The notes under the pieces were generated by a model that saw nothing but the letters and a program-made list of their open reading frames with translations, did not search any database and was not told where the DNA came from. A program made the position numbers and the translations under genes. Below, in pieces: positions 53,188 to 62,985 of a stretch of 64,000 nt of DNA. The DNA comes from Bacteroidota bacterium. Its GTDB lineage: Bacteria; Bacteroidota; Ignavibacteria; Kryptoniales; JAKASW01. Every line of letters starts with the position of its first letter. Positions within the stretch are counted from its first letter, which is position 1. The stretch spans positions 62,001 through 126,000 of the forward strand of contig JAMCQL010000067.1 of the NCBI GenBank assembly GCA_023381615.1, in the 5' to 3' direction.

Positions 53188-53371
53188 GCAAACAGCCCCC
53201 TGACATGGGAAGAAGGTCTTGCCGCTTAGTTATCCCACGCTGCTACAAATCGCGAAGCACGACTCGCATGCCCTAATGCAGCCTCCTAATTTAGCGGTCA
53301 AACCCCAAGTAAAGATTCTTCTTCCCGCTGCGGAAAACAGGCACTCCTGCCCGGGAGTGCCTCGTTTTTTT
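53188..53371 (+). ncRNA. Probable structured ncRNA, 6S-like
   Basis: A gene-free stretch ends in an intrinsic terminator (53339-53371) with no CDS on that strand to terminate. Long-range pairing can be drawn: GGGAAGAA (53207-53214) with TTCTTCCC (53317-53324), and TTGCCGCTTAG with TTTAGCGGTCAA nested inside, giving a rod with internal bubbles about 185 nt long. AACAGCCCCCTGA near the 5' end and CGCTGCGG near the 3' end recall 6S RNA. 5' end is approximate. Confidence 0.5.
53339..53371 (+). terminator. Intrinsic terminator of the putative ncRNA
   Basis: AGGCACTCC-TGCCC-GGGAGTGCCT stem followed by CGTTTTTTT. Confidence 0.85.
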
Positions 53372-53445
53372 ATCCAGTAAAACAACGAATTGGCTGTTTG
53401 GTCGTGGGTTAGTTTATTCAGATCGGGCAAAATTCAAGGATTACG

Positions 53446-53772
53446 TTGTTTGTGACGGCGGTAGAACGTACAAAGAGATTATTTAGCACAAGAGAACAGC
53501 GCGACTTATTGTTTGCAAGTCTTATTGGCGCAACGGTCGTAGCGATTATTGCTACTTCTGCCGCGCACTTTATAAGGACTGAGCCTGCTGGTGCGGGAAG
53601 GATACTTCTCGGTGGTATTTCTGGCGGGATTGGCGGAGTGATTGGACTTTTCATTATAAGTGAAATAGTCGGTCGCAAGTGGTTTGCAGCAGTTCTTTTG
53701 TCGTTGATTGTCGGTGTATTGGATGGGCTTCTGGTAGGAGCTGCCGTTGCGCTATTCCCATCCATGTTTTGA
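53446..53772 (+). CDS. Small glycine-rich membrane protein
   Basis: 108 aa, TTG start (GTG 53452 also possible). Three hydrophobic helices (about 22-45, 52-72, 80-105) with a GGISGGIGGVIG stretch. No family recognised. Stands alone, followed by an AT-rich leader of the M23 gene. Confidence 0.55.
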   Translation: MFVTAVERTKRLFSTREQRDLLFASLIGATVVAIIATSAAHFIRTEPAGAGRILLGGISGGIGGVIGLFIISEIVGRKWFAAVLLSLIVGVLDGLLVGAAVALFPSMF

Positions 53773-53974
53773 CAAAATACGTAGAGTGATGCTCAAGTAC
53801 CTTTCTTAATTAATTTCCCTTCACACGAATTTTTTTCTTGACAAAGACATCAACCCTTTTTAACTTCCACAGGTCGTTTTTCCTAAGCAACCGCATTTAA
53901 AAAACGGCCTATTTTGTCATTTAGCCGCTGTTTGCTATCTGGCGTAGCTTTAATTCATAAAAAAGGAAGCGCTG

Positions 53975-54914
53975 ATGCGAAAGCTATATTACTACTCAAA
54001 GTCCGATTTGAGCTACAAGGCGATTGGGGGGGGCTAGACTATCAATTGTGGTAGTTTCCTTGATGCTCATCTCGTCTTTAATGACGATGGTTTCAGGTTA
54101 TTTCGGACTTGATTTATTTGGACTGAAGAGTCTACGTGCAGATAGTATGGCAAGAGAAAATATGGTCTTGAAGGCTCAATTGGCGTCGCTCAACAGGAGA
54201 TTGGACGGCTTTGAGTTGACAATGAAAACACTTGGTAGTAGTGATGATCAATTAAGGACATCGGTGAACTTGCCTTTAATTCCGGAAGACATGCGCAAGG
54301 TCGCCATTGGCGGCGTCGAAGAGAACAGAGACTATGGCGTCTCGGCTGGCGCGAATGAACTCATTGCGAATGCAACCAGCACCCTCAGTGTTCTTGAGAG
54401 AGAAGCCAAGTTGCAGGAACAGAGTTATGTCAATATTATGAATAAGTATCAAACCAACCAGAAGCTTTTTGCACATATCCCGGCCATCGATCCGATTCGC
54501 GGCGGCATTATGACCGACGGATTCGGAATGAGGTTCCACCCGATTCTCCACATGCGTCTGATGCATGAAGGAATCGATATCGAAGCTGATATCGGGTCGC
54601 ATGTCCACGCGACGGGAGACGGAGTTGTATCCTACGTCGGTCCGCGCGGAGGCTACGGGAATGTGGTAGAAATAGATCATGGTTTTGGTTACACAACTTT
54701 GTACGCACATTTGGAGAAACCGCTTGTGAGAGAAGGACAAAAAGTTAAACGTGGTCAGGTAATTGCCCTTAGTGGAAATACCGGTCTGTCAACGGGTCCG
54801 CATTTGCATTACGAAGTTATAAAGAATGGTGTTCACGTTGATCCCACAGCTTACTTCTTTAACGGGGGCGAGTATAACGGAGTTCGACTTTACAGCGAAC
54901 TTGCAAAAAACTGA
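53975..54914 (+). CDS. M23 family metallopeptidase, frame broken at a G8 tract
   Basis: ATG 53975 (GGAAG upstream) starts MRKLYYYSKSDLSYKAIGG, the normal cytoplasmic start of these envelope peptidases. It then hits eight G (54026-54033), after which the frame stops at TAG. One frame over continues ARLSIVVVSLMLISS (membrane helix), a coiled coil and the M23 LytM domain (HPILHMRLMHEGIDIEAD, HLHYEVIKNG). Without the shift only TTG 54024 is available. Expected role is peptidoglycan DD-endopeptidase or activator. Confidence 0.85.
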
Positions 54915-54977
54915 TTTTGTTGTAGATATGAAAGACGTAAGGCGTTAAACGCCGTGGAAAGGAAGGAGGTAATTGAT

Positions 54978-55202
54978 ATGATATGGACGCCTGAGCTCGC
55001 AACATACCTCGAAGATGCTCCCTGGCCTGCTACGAAGGATGAATTGATCGATTATGCTGTTAGAAGCGGGGCACCTATAGGAGTTCTTGAAAATCTTCGT
55101 GAGTTGGAAGACACTGATGAACCGTATGAAAGTATCGAAGAGATTTGGCCCGATTACCCGAGTGACGAAGATTTCTTTTACGAAGACGAAAGCGAATATT
55201 AG
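54978..55202 (+). CDS. DUF2795 family acidic protein
   Basis: 74 aa from ATG 54978 with AAGGAGG upstream (GTG 54954 in frame, rejected). LEDAPWPATKDELIDYAVRS and GVLENLRELEDTDEPYESIE match DUF2795. Very acidic C-terminus. Function unknown. Confidence 0.8.
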   Translation: MIWTPELATYLEDAPWPATKDELIDYAVRSGAPIGVLENLRELEDTDEPYESIEEIWPDYPSDEDFFYEDESEY

Positions 55203-55221
55203 ACTTTCAGTTTTTCTGTTG

Positions 55222-55258
55222 AGCCCAGTTGGATTCTCGAATTCGACTGGGCTTTTTT
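55222..55258 (+). terminator. Intrinsic terminator after DUF2795 gene
   Basis: AGCCCAGTTG / CGACTGGGCT stem with T6. It lies just before the next gene's start, so that gene must have a promoter within or after it, or depend on readthrough. Confidence 0.85.
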
Positions 55259-55274
55259 GTATCTTGAATATCTG

Positions 55275-57275
55275 ATGAAGCTAATCTATATCATCGTGGC
55301 GTTTCTCTTTCTCGTTTCCATCGCGTCCGCACAGGAAAACTTTATGGTTAGTTCGATTTCGTTTGTCGGCAATAAGTCCTTTTCCGACGATGAACTGCGC
55401 GGCATCATGTTGACAAAAGAATCTCCTGCGGCATTTTTTAGATTTACCTACAAAATCATTCATCTCGGCGGCCCGGCTGTATATCTTGATCCGTTTGTTC
55501 TCAAAGCTGACTTGCAGCGAATCAAGCAGTATTATTTCAACAATGGTTTTTTCTTCGCGCATGCAGACAGCTCCCTCAAGTATGATTCCGAGGATGGCAC
55601 GGTTGATATTCTCATCAAAATTAACGAGGGTACGCCGGCATACGTAAATTCTTTAAGGTATCACGGAGTTTCGGATAGCACGAAGAATTTCATGGAACTT
55701 CTGCACGAGAAGCCGATCTTGAAGAATGGCGATCGCTATTCTGCTAAAAGGGTAGATGGCGAAGTAGGGCATGTGCTTGGGCTTTTGCAGGATGACGGTT
55801 ACACATACGCGAAAAAAGACAGCTCGGTTGTTACCGTTACCGACAGCAATTCGGACAGCGTTCATGCAGCTGTGGATTTATACTTTGATTCCGGCAGGAG
55901 ATATCTTTGGGGAGACTTGTCCGTCTTATCTTTGGACAGCAGCAAGGCTTCGTTTGAACGCCATATTGTGCTTCGTGAAATGCTTTTCAAACCTGGAGAT
56001 GTTTACAGCTTTTCAAAGAAAACCGAAAGTGAACAAAGGCTTTATTCGCTTAATCTTTTTGAGGCTGCTAGAATTGCAACCCCCGAAAAGCCGCCGGCAA
56101 ATGATTCTATACCTGCGGTGATATCGTTGCGGTTCAGGCCCACACATGAAATCACTCCGGAGCTTTTGGTTAACGATGAAAACAACGCGTTCAACTTTGG
56201 CGGTGGTCTGGGGTATCTTCAGCGTAATTTTCTTGGCGATGCGCGGCTTTTGAATTTGAGTGCTAAACTCCAACTCCAATCTTTTCAACTGGTTACGTTT
56301 AGTTCAAAGGTTCTTCACGATACCGTTACTGTCGGGAGAGTGGAGGCAACGGCGCAATTAACACAGCCGTATTTTTTCTCCAATGCGATGAGCTTGACAT
56401 GGGGAGTTTCGTCCCTGGTTGACAAGCAACAACCGTACGTTCAGATTCTATTGAGGAACAAAATTAGTGTTAGCAAGAGATTTGCAACCTTTACCACGGG
56501 CTACCTCGACTGGGATGTTGAACGAGCAAAAGTGGATTCGCTTCAGGCAATTCCGCTGCCACAAGGATTGGAAACTCCGCAGTTCAACTCGATTCTCACT
56601 TTCACGCTTCAGCGCGACAAGACCAACGACATATTCTCTCCGACAAAAGGTTTTTTCAATTTAATGACAATCGAAGAGGCGGGTGTACTTCCTAATATTA
56701 TTAATTCAATATTTAAACATTCTGATTTTCCTTACGCACAGTACTGGAAATTCACGCTTCTTGGTAAGTGGTTCTTTTCATTGAATGAAAACTCCACGAA
56801 TGTTTTTGCGCTCAAGGCGAATGTGGGTTATGCTCAGGAATACGGAACGTACCAACAGAATCAGGTCGGTCCAATTCCGCTGAACCACCGCTTCTTCGCA
56901 GGCGGCTCGGGAAGCATCCGGGGCTGGAGGACTCACGAGCTTGGCGCGGTGCCGTTTCCTCAATATGGCGGCAACGCCTTAATTGAGACAAACTTTGAGG
57001 ACAGATTTCCCGTTGTGGGAAATTTCGGAGGTGTACTTTTCATTGACGCCGGGAATCTGTGGAACACTTATCGCCAGATCACTTTGGAAACCGTGGCGGT
57101 CGCTACCGGTTTTGGACTGAGATACAACACCTTCTTCGGACCGTTGAGGGTCGATTTCGGATTCAGACTTTATGATCCATCGGCGCCAGCCGGGCAACAG
57201 TTCCTCTATCAGCAAAGTGTTTCTACCTTGCTGAGGCAAGTGGTCGTTCACTTTGGAATCGGGCAGGCGTTCTGA
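55275..57275 (+). CDS. BamA/TamA-like outer membrane protein (Omp85 family)
   Basis: 666 aa from ATG 55275. Signal peptide ending SIASAQ, three POTRA-like repeats (from MVSSISFVGNKSFSDDELRG to about residue 300), then a D15 surface antigen barrel with RFFAGGSGSIRGWRTHELG, the conserved L6 (VRGF-like) loop. Shorter than the BamA at 2.2 kb and so a paralogue, perhaps TamA-like. Stop overlaps the holB start. Confidence 0.88.
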   Translation: MKLIYIIVAFLFLVSIASAQENFMVSSISFVGNKSFSDDELRGIMLTKESPAAFFRFTYKIIHLGGPAVYLDPFVLKADLQRIKQYYFNNGFFFAHADSSLKYDSEDGTVDILIKINEGTPAYVNSLRYHGVSDSTKNFMELLHEKPILKNGDRYSAKRVDGEVGHVLGLLQDDGYTYAKKDSSVVTVTDSNSDSVHAAVDLYFDSGRRYLWGDLSVLSLDSSKASFERHIVLREMLFKPGDVYSFSKKTESEQRLYSLNLFEAARIATPEKPPANDSIPAVISLRFRPTHEITPELLVNDENNAFNFGGGLGYLQRNFLGDARLLNLSAKLQLQSFQLVTFSSKVLHDTVTVGRVEATAQLTQPYFFSNAMSLTWGVSSLVDKQQPYVQILLRNKISVSKRFATFTTGYLDWDVERAKVDSLQAIPLPQGLETPQFNSILTFTLQRDKTNDIFSPTKGFFNLMTIEEAGVLPNIINSIFKHSDFPYAQYWKFTLLGKWFFSLNENSTNVFALKANVGYAQEYGTYQQNQVGPIPLNHRFFAGGSGSIRGWRTHELGAVPFPQYGGNALIETNFEDRFPVVGNFGGVLFIDAGNLWNTYRQITLETVAVATGFGLRYNTFFGPLRVDFGFRLYDPSAPAGQQFLYQQSVSTLLRQVVVHFGIGQAF

Positions 57276-58414
57276 TGAGCTGGGATAAAGTAATCGGTCA
57301 GCATAGAGTTAAAAGTCTTTTGCGGCAAATTCTATCTTCGGGAAAAATTCCGAGCGCTTTTTTGTTCGAGGGTCCGGAAGGCGTGGGAAAAGATGCGATG
57401 GCGATCGAGCTTGCGAAAACTCTCAACTGCGAGAAACGCGGCGTCGAGCCTTGCGAAGAATGCACATCATGCAGACAAGCGAATGCGCTGCAGCATCCGA
57501 ACGTTCGCATTGTATTTCCATTACCGCGCGGTGAAAGCGAGACAAAGGAGGATGGCCCGCTCGACAAGCTTGACGAAAAGACGATGAAGAAGATCAGGGA
57601 AGAAATTTCCCTGAAGGCACAGGACCCTTATCACAGAATTTCAATTCCCAAAGCGCAGGTCATTAAGATCAGCAGCATCCGTGAAGTCATCCGTGAAGAC
57701 TCGCTGTCGTTGTACCAACACGGCTATCGCGTCGTAATAGTAATGCAGGCTGAGGAAGTCGGCACTGAATCCGCAAATGCGCTCTTGAAAGTTTTGGAGG
57801 AGCCTAATCCGGGCACGGTCTTCATTTTGACGACAAGCAAGCGAAGCGCGCTCCTTCCCACGATCGTGTCGCGCTGCCAGTCGCTCCGGTTTGATCTTCT
57901 CTCGGAAGATGAAATTGCAAGCGAGTTGATGTCTAAACACGGTATTGTCTCCGCGGATGCAAAGCTGAAGGCGAGGCTCGCCGGCGGCTCTTACAGCAAA
58001 GCCGTGGAGCTTCTTGAAACCGACACTCTCGAGATTCGGGACGAAGCTCTCGATCTATTGCGCGACATAGCGGTGAACAATTATTCCCAAATTGCCTCGC
58101 GCGCCATGAAAGCGTTGGAATCGAAAGACCTTGCTAAAACAGAAACGCTTTTCAAGATGCTCCAGATATGGCTGCGCGATGCCGCTGTGATGCATTTCGG
58201 TTCCGCGGAGGAAGTGATCAATCAGGATCGGGTCGATGTGCTCGGGAAAATGGTGCAAAGCTTTGACGGCGTGCATCTTGTCGAGGCGGCAAACAGTGTT
58301 GACGGCGCAATATCCCAGCTTTATAGTAATGTGAATTTAGGATTGCTTTATGTAAATTTGTTATTGAACCTGAGCGGGTTGCTAAACAAGAAGGAAGAGG
58401 CTCAAAATGTCTGA
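57275..58414 (+). CDS. holB: DNA polymerase III delta' subunit
   Basis: 379 aa. Walker A FEGPEGVGKDAMA, Zn-type cysteines CEKRGVEPCEECTSC, SRC motif TIVSRCQSL, and a helical collar domain. Part of the clamp loader. It overlaps the next gene by 8 bp. Confidence 0.92.
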   Translation: MSWDKVIGQHRVKSLLRQILSSGKIPSAFLFEGPEGVGKDAMAIELAKTLNCEKRGVEPCEECTSCRQANALQHPNVRIVFPLPRGESETKEDGPLDKLDEKTMKKIREEISLKAQDPYHRISIPKAQVIKISSIREVIREDSLSLYQHGYRVVIVMQAEEVGTESANALLKVLEEPNPGTVFILTTSKRSALLPTIVSRCQSLRFDLLSEDEIASELMSKHGIVSADAKLKARLAGGSYSKAVELLETDTLEIRDEALDLLRDIAVNNYSQIASRAMKALESKDLAKTETLFKMLQIWLRDAAVMHFGSAEEVINQDRVDVLGKMVQSFDGVHLVEAANSVDGAISQLYSNVNLGLLYVNLLLNLSGLLNKKEEAQNV

Positions 58415-59456
58415 GGATTTTGGTGATTTTTCCGAATGGATCCATTCGGGAGAGGGTTTAGAAGGCCTTGAAGATAGAGATTACGAGCTGGCAGTTGAAG
58501 AAATTGAAACTACTGCAGTCTCAGAATACACCGGCCCTTGCGGCGGTTGTACCACTTGCGCGGCAGGTTCACAGCCGATCGGCGCCGATCTTGAGAACGC
58601 AGAGGCACCCCTTGATATTGTTGAAGTAGAATTCAAAACCAACCGCGGCGGTTTTTACATAAACGAATCCGGCTCTCCTCTTCAAACGGGTTCCCGCGTC
58701 ATTCTCGAAGCGGAACGTGGTGTCGATCTTGGGAGAGTCATTGCTGCCGGCGAAGTAGTTCACCAGAAAAGACGTGCGAGGGGACTGGTAGGTCAGCCGA
58801 TGCGGAAGGCCTTGCGGGCTCCGAAGGAAGATGAGTTAAAACAGCTTGAAGAAAACCGGCGCATCGAAGAGAAAGCGACTTCAATCTTCAAGGAAAAATG
58901 CCAGAAGCATAAACTGGAGATGAAGCTTACCGCCGTCGAATACCAGTTCGACCGCACTCGCATAACATTTTATTTCACTGCAGACGGCAGGGTGGACTTC
59001 CGAACGCTCGTTCGCGATCTCGCGAATATTTACCGGACGAGGATAGAGCTGAGGCAGATCGGTGCGCGCGATGAAGCCAGGAAAGTCGGCGGACTTGGCA
59101 TCTGCGGAAGAGAAATTTGCTGCGTGACTTGGATGACGCAGATCAGGCGAGTCACACTCGAGCATGCAAGATTTCAAAATCTCTCTTTGAATCCGTCAAG
59201 GCTTGCGGGTTCCTGCGGAAGATTGAAATGCTGCATCTTATTCGAATTCGAAAATTATCTCGACGCGCTGAAGAAATTTCCTCCGCTGAACTCGAAGATC
59301 GTTACGGCAAAAGGCGACGGTTATATTGAAAAGGTTGACATATTTAGAGATCGCATCTACCTACGGTACCAAAGCTCCGGTGTTGTCGAGCTTCTGAATT
59401 TGTCCGAAGGATCCTACGGAAACGAGATAAAATCTTATCAGATACAAAATCATTAA
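58407..59456 (+). CDS. PSP1-domain protein (RicT/YaaT-like)
   Basis: 349 aa. An N-terminal Cys-rich segment CGGCTTCAAG precedes the PSP1 domain with VGGLGICGREICCVTWM and GSCGRLKCCILFE, whose paired cysteines in RicT homologues bind Fe-S clusters. In Bacillus RicT helps RNase Y; in Bacteroidota PSP1 proteins are also linked to gliding. The neighbourhood holB-PSP1-metG is common. Confidence 0.88.
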   Translation: MSEDFGDFSEWIHSGEGLEGLEDRDYELAVEEIETTAVSEYTGPCGGCTTCAAGSQPIGADLENAEAPLDIVEVEFKTNRGGFYINESGSPLQTGSRVILEAERGVDLGRVIAAGEVVHQKRRARGLVGQPMRKALRAPKEDELKQLEENRRIEEKATSIFKEKCQKHKLEMKLTAVEYQFDRTRITFYFTADGRVDFRTLVRDLANIYRTRIELRQIGARDEARKVGGLGICGREICCVTWMTQIRRVTLEHARFQNLSLNPSRLAGSCGRLKCCILFEFENYLDALKKFPPLNSKIVTAKGDGYIEKVDIFRDRIYLRYQSSGVVELLNLSEGSYGNEIKSYQIQNH

Positions 59457-59466
59457 CGGTGAAACA

Positions 59467-61581
59467 TTGCAGCCTAAATTTTCTCGAACTCTTGTTACAG
59501 CGGCACTTCCATACGCAAACGGTCCTATCCATCTCGGACATCTTGCCGGCGCATACCTGCCGGCTGACATCTATGTCCGGTATCTCCGCCTGAAGGGCGA
59601 AGACGTAATCTTTATCTGCGGTTCGGATGAACACGGCGTTCCAATCACGATCACCGCGGATAAAGAAGGCGTGACGCCCCAGCAAATTGTTGACCGCTAC
59701 CACGCGATGAACAAAGATAGCTTCGAAAAGTTCGGAATGAGTTTCGACAATTATTCGAGAACGAGCCTGCCGATACATCACCAAACCGGCCAGGAATTCT
59801 TCCTCGAGTTTTACCGCCAGAAAATTCTCGTCGAGAAAAGCGAGAAGCAGCTTTACTGCGAAACCGACCGCATGTTCCTCGCCGACAGGTACGTCGAAGG
59901 GACGTGTCCTGTCTGTGGAAATCTCGAAGCGCGCGGCGACCAGTGCGAAAAATGCGGAACGTGGCTGGAACAAACGCAGTTGATCAACCCGAAATGCAAG
60001 ATCTGCGGTTCGACTCCGATCGTTCGCGAGACGAAGCACTGGTATTTTCCGCTCGGACGTTTTCAAAAGCGGCTTGAAGAATATGTGAACTCTAAGAAAT
60101 GGAAAGAGAACGTCCGGAGTTATGTCGATAGCTGGTTGAAGGAAGGCTTGGAAGACCGTGCCGTTACCCGCGATCTGCATTGGGGAATACCCGTTCCCCT
60201 TCAAGGTTACGAGAATAAAGTTCTCTATGTTTGGTTCGAGGCTGTTCTGGGATATATCTCGTCAATAAGAGAGTTGTCACAAAGAAAAGGGGAACCGGAT
60301 CTCTGGAAAAAGTATTGGCAGGACGATGCGACGCGATACATTGCCTTTATCGGCAAAGACAATATCGTTTTTCACACTTTGATTTTTCCCGCGATGTTGA
60401 TGGCTTGGAACGACGGCGGGAAATCACATTACATTCTTCCCGATGCCGTACCGGCGAACGAGTTCTTGAATTTCGAAGGAAAAAAATTCTCCAAGAGCCG
60501 CGGCTGGGGGATCGACCTCAAAGATTTCATAGATGTTTTTCCCGACGAAGGTCGGGATGCGCTGCGGTATGCGCTTGCGGTGAATCTGCCGGAATCACGC
60601 GACAGCGATTTCTATTGGAAGGATTTTCAGGCGCGCGTGAACAATGAGCTTGCCGACACCCTCGGTAATTTTGTCAACCGGACATTACAGTTCATCCAGC
60701 GTTATTACGACGGTAAAGTACCGCCGATTAGTCCCGACAAAGGTCGGGATCCCGACCTTCGTCGGGACAAGACCGGCGATCTTGACAAGTGGGTTCTGGA
60801 TCAAATGGACATGGCTCCAAAGAAAGTCGGGAGACTATTCGATGATTTCAAATTCCGTGACGGAGTGGTCGAAGCGATGTCGCTGGCGCGTTCGGCGAAC
60901 AAATATTTCAACGATTCCGAACCGTGGCGGACTCGCAAGGAAAATCCCGATCGGTGCGCGACTACGATAAACATTTGCGCCCAGCTTACGCGTTCGCTTG
61001 CCGTTCTTCTTTCGCCGGTAATTCCTTTTGCGTCCGATGAAATCTGGAAAATGCTTGGGCTTGAAGGATCCGCGTCCCGTGTAAAGTGGGACTCGGCGGC
61101 TGAGATGAAGATCGAAGCGGGAAAACAGATCGGCGAGCTTAAGATTTTATTCAGCAAGATCGAAGATTTTGTGATCGAAGAGCAAATTCGAAAGACTGCC
61201 AGCGCTGAAGTTCCTGCGGAAACCGCTCCTAAAGCCGCAACCGCGCCGATCAAGCCGCAAATTTCCGTTGACGATTTTCGTAAAGTCGATCTGCGGGTTG
61301 GGAAAGTGCTGACCTGCGAGAAAGTGCCAAAGTCCGAAAAGCTCCTGCGGCTTGAAGTGCAGGTCGGTGATGAGAAACGACAGATCGTTGCCGGAATATC
61401 GAAGCATTATAAACCTGAAGACCTTGTCGGCAAAAACATAATCGTCGTTGCGAACCTCGCGCCTGCCAAGTTGATGGGAGTCGAATCGAACGGAATGCTC
61501 CTCGCAGCGTCCACTGAAGACGGTAAGTTGACAGTGGTTACTACCGCCGCGGACATAGACAGCGGAAGCATAGTGAAATAG
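59467..61581 (+). CDS. metG: Methionyl-tRNA synthetase
   Basis: 704 aa, TTG start. HIGH-type motif PIHLGHLAGA, Zn cysteines CPVCGNLEARGDQCEKCG, KMSKS-type KFSKSRGWG, anticodon-binding helical domain, and a C-terminal dimerising tRNA-binding domain (DFRKVDLRVGKVLTCEKVP). A 38-bp palindrome at 60731 adds an in-frame stretch (SPDKGRDPDLRRDKTGD) to the anticodon-domain surface; a related 18-bp unit lies at 60541. The enzyme is presumably essential, so the insertions must be tolerated. Confidence 0.96.
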   Translation: MQPKFSRTLVTAALPYANGPIHLGHLAGAYLPADIYVRYLRLKGEDVIFICGSDEHGVPITITADKEGVTPQQIVDRYHAMNKDSFEKFGMSFDNYSRTSLPIHHQTGQEFFLEFYRQKILVEKSEKQLYCETDRMFLADRYVEGTCPVCGNLEARGDQCEKCGTWLEQTQLINPKCKICGSTPIVRETKHWYFPLGRFQKRLEEYVNSKKWKENVRSYVDSWLKEGLEDRAVTRDLHWGIPVPLQGYENKVLYVWFEAVLGYISSIRELSQRKGEPDLWKKYWQDDATRYIAFIGKDNIVFHTLIFPAMLMAWNDGGKSHYILPDAVPANEFLNFEGKKFSKSRGWGIDLKDFIDVFPDEGRDALRYALAVNLPESRDSDFYWKDFQARVNNELADTLGNFVNRTLQFIQRYYDGKVPPISPDKGRDPDLRRDKTGDLDKWVLDQMDMAPKKVGRLFDDFKFRDGVVEAMSLARSANKYFNDSEPWRTRKENPDRCATTINICAQLTRSLAVLLSPVIPFASDEIWKMLGLEGSASRVKWDSAAEMKIEAGKQIGELKILFSKIEDFVIEEQIRKTASAEVPAETAPKAATAPIKPQISVDDFRKVDLRVGKVLTCEKVPKSEKLLRLEVQVGDEKRQIVAGISKHYKPEDLVGKNIIVVANLAPAKLMGVESNGMLLAASTEDGKLTVVTTAADIDSGSIVK
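60731..60768. repeat. 38-bp palindrome inserted in metG
   Basis: GTCCCGACAAAGGTCGGGAT followed by its near-exact reverse complement, ending GTCGGGAC. The half-unit GTCCCGACGAAGGTCGGGAT occurs alone at 25057-25076, and an 18-bp version (CCCGACGAAGGTCGGGAT) at 60541-60558. Confidence 0.85.
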
Positions 61582-61747
61582 AATACTTGCTCGACGAGTC
61601 CTTCGGAGATGACGTCGCCCGCGATGAGCAGCCAACCTTTATAATTAAACTGCAAGAGACACGGAAGCACGGAGAAAGAAGAAAAAGCATTCTCTCGGTG
61701 TCTTGTATGTTTAGATTGTCCGCAAAACTATGTTAGGAGAAATTGAA

Positions 61748-62749
61748 ATGGCAACTACTCCAAATCGCCCCAAAATTTTCATAACCAGGCAAATTCCTGA
61801 AAACGGCGTGAAGCTGCTGAAAGAACATTTCAGTGTGCGGATAAACAAAGAAGATAGAGACCTGACACAGCCTGAGCTTTTGAAAAAGTTGAATGGCGCT
61901 TTTGGTGTCATTTCAATGTTGAGCAACAAATTTGACAGTGAATTGCTCTCGAAACTCAAATCGCTGAAAATTATTTCCAATTTTGCGGTTGGGTTCAACA
62001 ACGTTGATGTGAAAGCCGCGACCGAGAGAGGAATTGCCGTAACAAACACTCCCGATGTTCTGACGGATGCAACGGCTGACCTCGCGTTCGGTTTACTCCT
62101 CGCCGTGGCCCGCAGAATCGCCGAAGGAGATCGTCTTGTTCGCGCAGGAAAGTTCAAAGGCTGGAGTCCGATGCTGATGCTTGGCTACGACCTTGTCGGC
62201 AAGACGATCGGCATTGTGGGAGCCGGGAGGATTGGAGCCGCGGTTGCGTCGCGCGGAAAAGGTTTCGGGATGAAAATTATTTACTTTTCACGCAGAAGAA
62301 ACGATGAGATGGAAAAATTAGGCGGAGAGTTCGCGAGTCTCGAACAGCTTCTGAAGCAGTCCAACTTCATCAGTCTGAACGTTCCGTTGAACGACGCGAC
62401 GAGAAATCTTATCGGTAAGAAAGAAATCGCAATGATGAAGCCGAATGCAATCTTGATCAACACGGCTCGCGGCGAAGTTGTTGATGAGAACGTGTTGATC
62501 GCCGCGTTGAAAAAAAAGAAGATCACCGGAGCTGGACTCGACGTTTATGTCAACGAGCCGAAAATCAATCCTGACTTTTTCAAACTTGACAACGTTGTTC
62601 TCGCGCCGCACTTAGGAAGCGCGACATTTAAAACTCGCGCGAAGATGGCAGAACTCGTCGCGCGGAATGCAATTGCAGTCTTGAAAGGCAAGCGCCCGCC
62701 GGCAGTGGTTAATCCGGAAGTGCTGGGGAGACTGTCCGGGAAGAAATAA
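61748..62749 (+). CDS. D-2-hydroxyacid dehydrogenase (glyoxylate/hydroxypyruvate reductase type)
   Basis: 333 aa from ATG 61748 (TAGGAG upstream). NAD-binding GIVGAGRIGAAVASRGKGFG, catalytic Arg in INTARGEVVDE, Glu in VYVNEPKINPDF and His in APHLGSAT. Reduces glyoxylate, hydroxypyruvate or a related 2-oxoacid. Confidence 0.9.
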   Translation: MATTPNRPKIFITRQIPENGVKLLKEHFSVRINKEDRDLTQPELLKKLNGAFGVISMLSNKFDSELLSKLKSLKIISNFAVGFNNVDVKAATERGIAVTNTPDVLTDATADLAFGLLLAVARRIAEGDRLVRAGKFKGWSPMLMLGYDLVGKTIGIVGAGRIGAAVASRGKGFGMKIIYFSRRRNDEMEKLGGEFASLEQLLKQSNFISLNVPLNDATRNLIGKKEIAMMKPNAILINTARGEVVDENVLIAALKKKKITGAGLDVYVNEPKINPDFFKLDNVVLAPHLGSATFKTRAKMAELVARNAIAVLKGKRPPAVVNPEVLGRLSGKK

Positions 62750-62985
62750 GAGGGGCTCAAGGCAGCATTTCTGAAACATTGTAAGTTTTCAGTACCCATT
62801 TTTATCAACCGTTAATTGGGCGCTTTCGCTTGCCCATATTTGACTCTATATCTAAACAGATCTAAATTGAGAACGCCCCGTTTTATTACTTGTGTTCGGC
62901 TTATCAAGGGCTTTTACGAGCACTGTTGTCTACACTACCTCAAAGTGCTCAAGAGTGATTCCGATCCAACAACTTGAGTTGACCA
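62750..62985. promoter_or_regulatory. Leader of the ECF sigma gene
   Basis: 236 bp without a gene. No clear hairpin terminator or promoter match could be assigned. Confidence 0.25.

Noticed and set aside
60541-60558. Certain second repeat insertion in metG
   Set aside because: The 18-bp match is suggestive, but the encoded FPDEGRDALRY fits the protein well, so ancestry cannot be decided without relatives.
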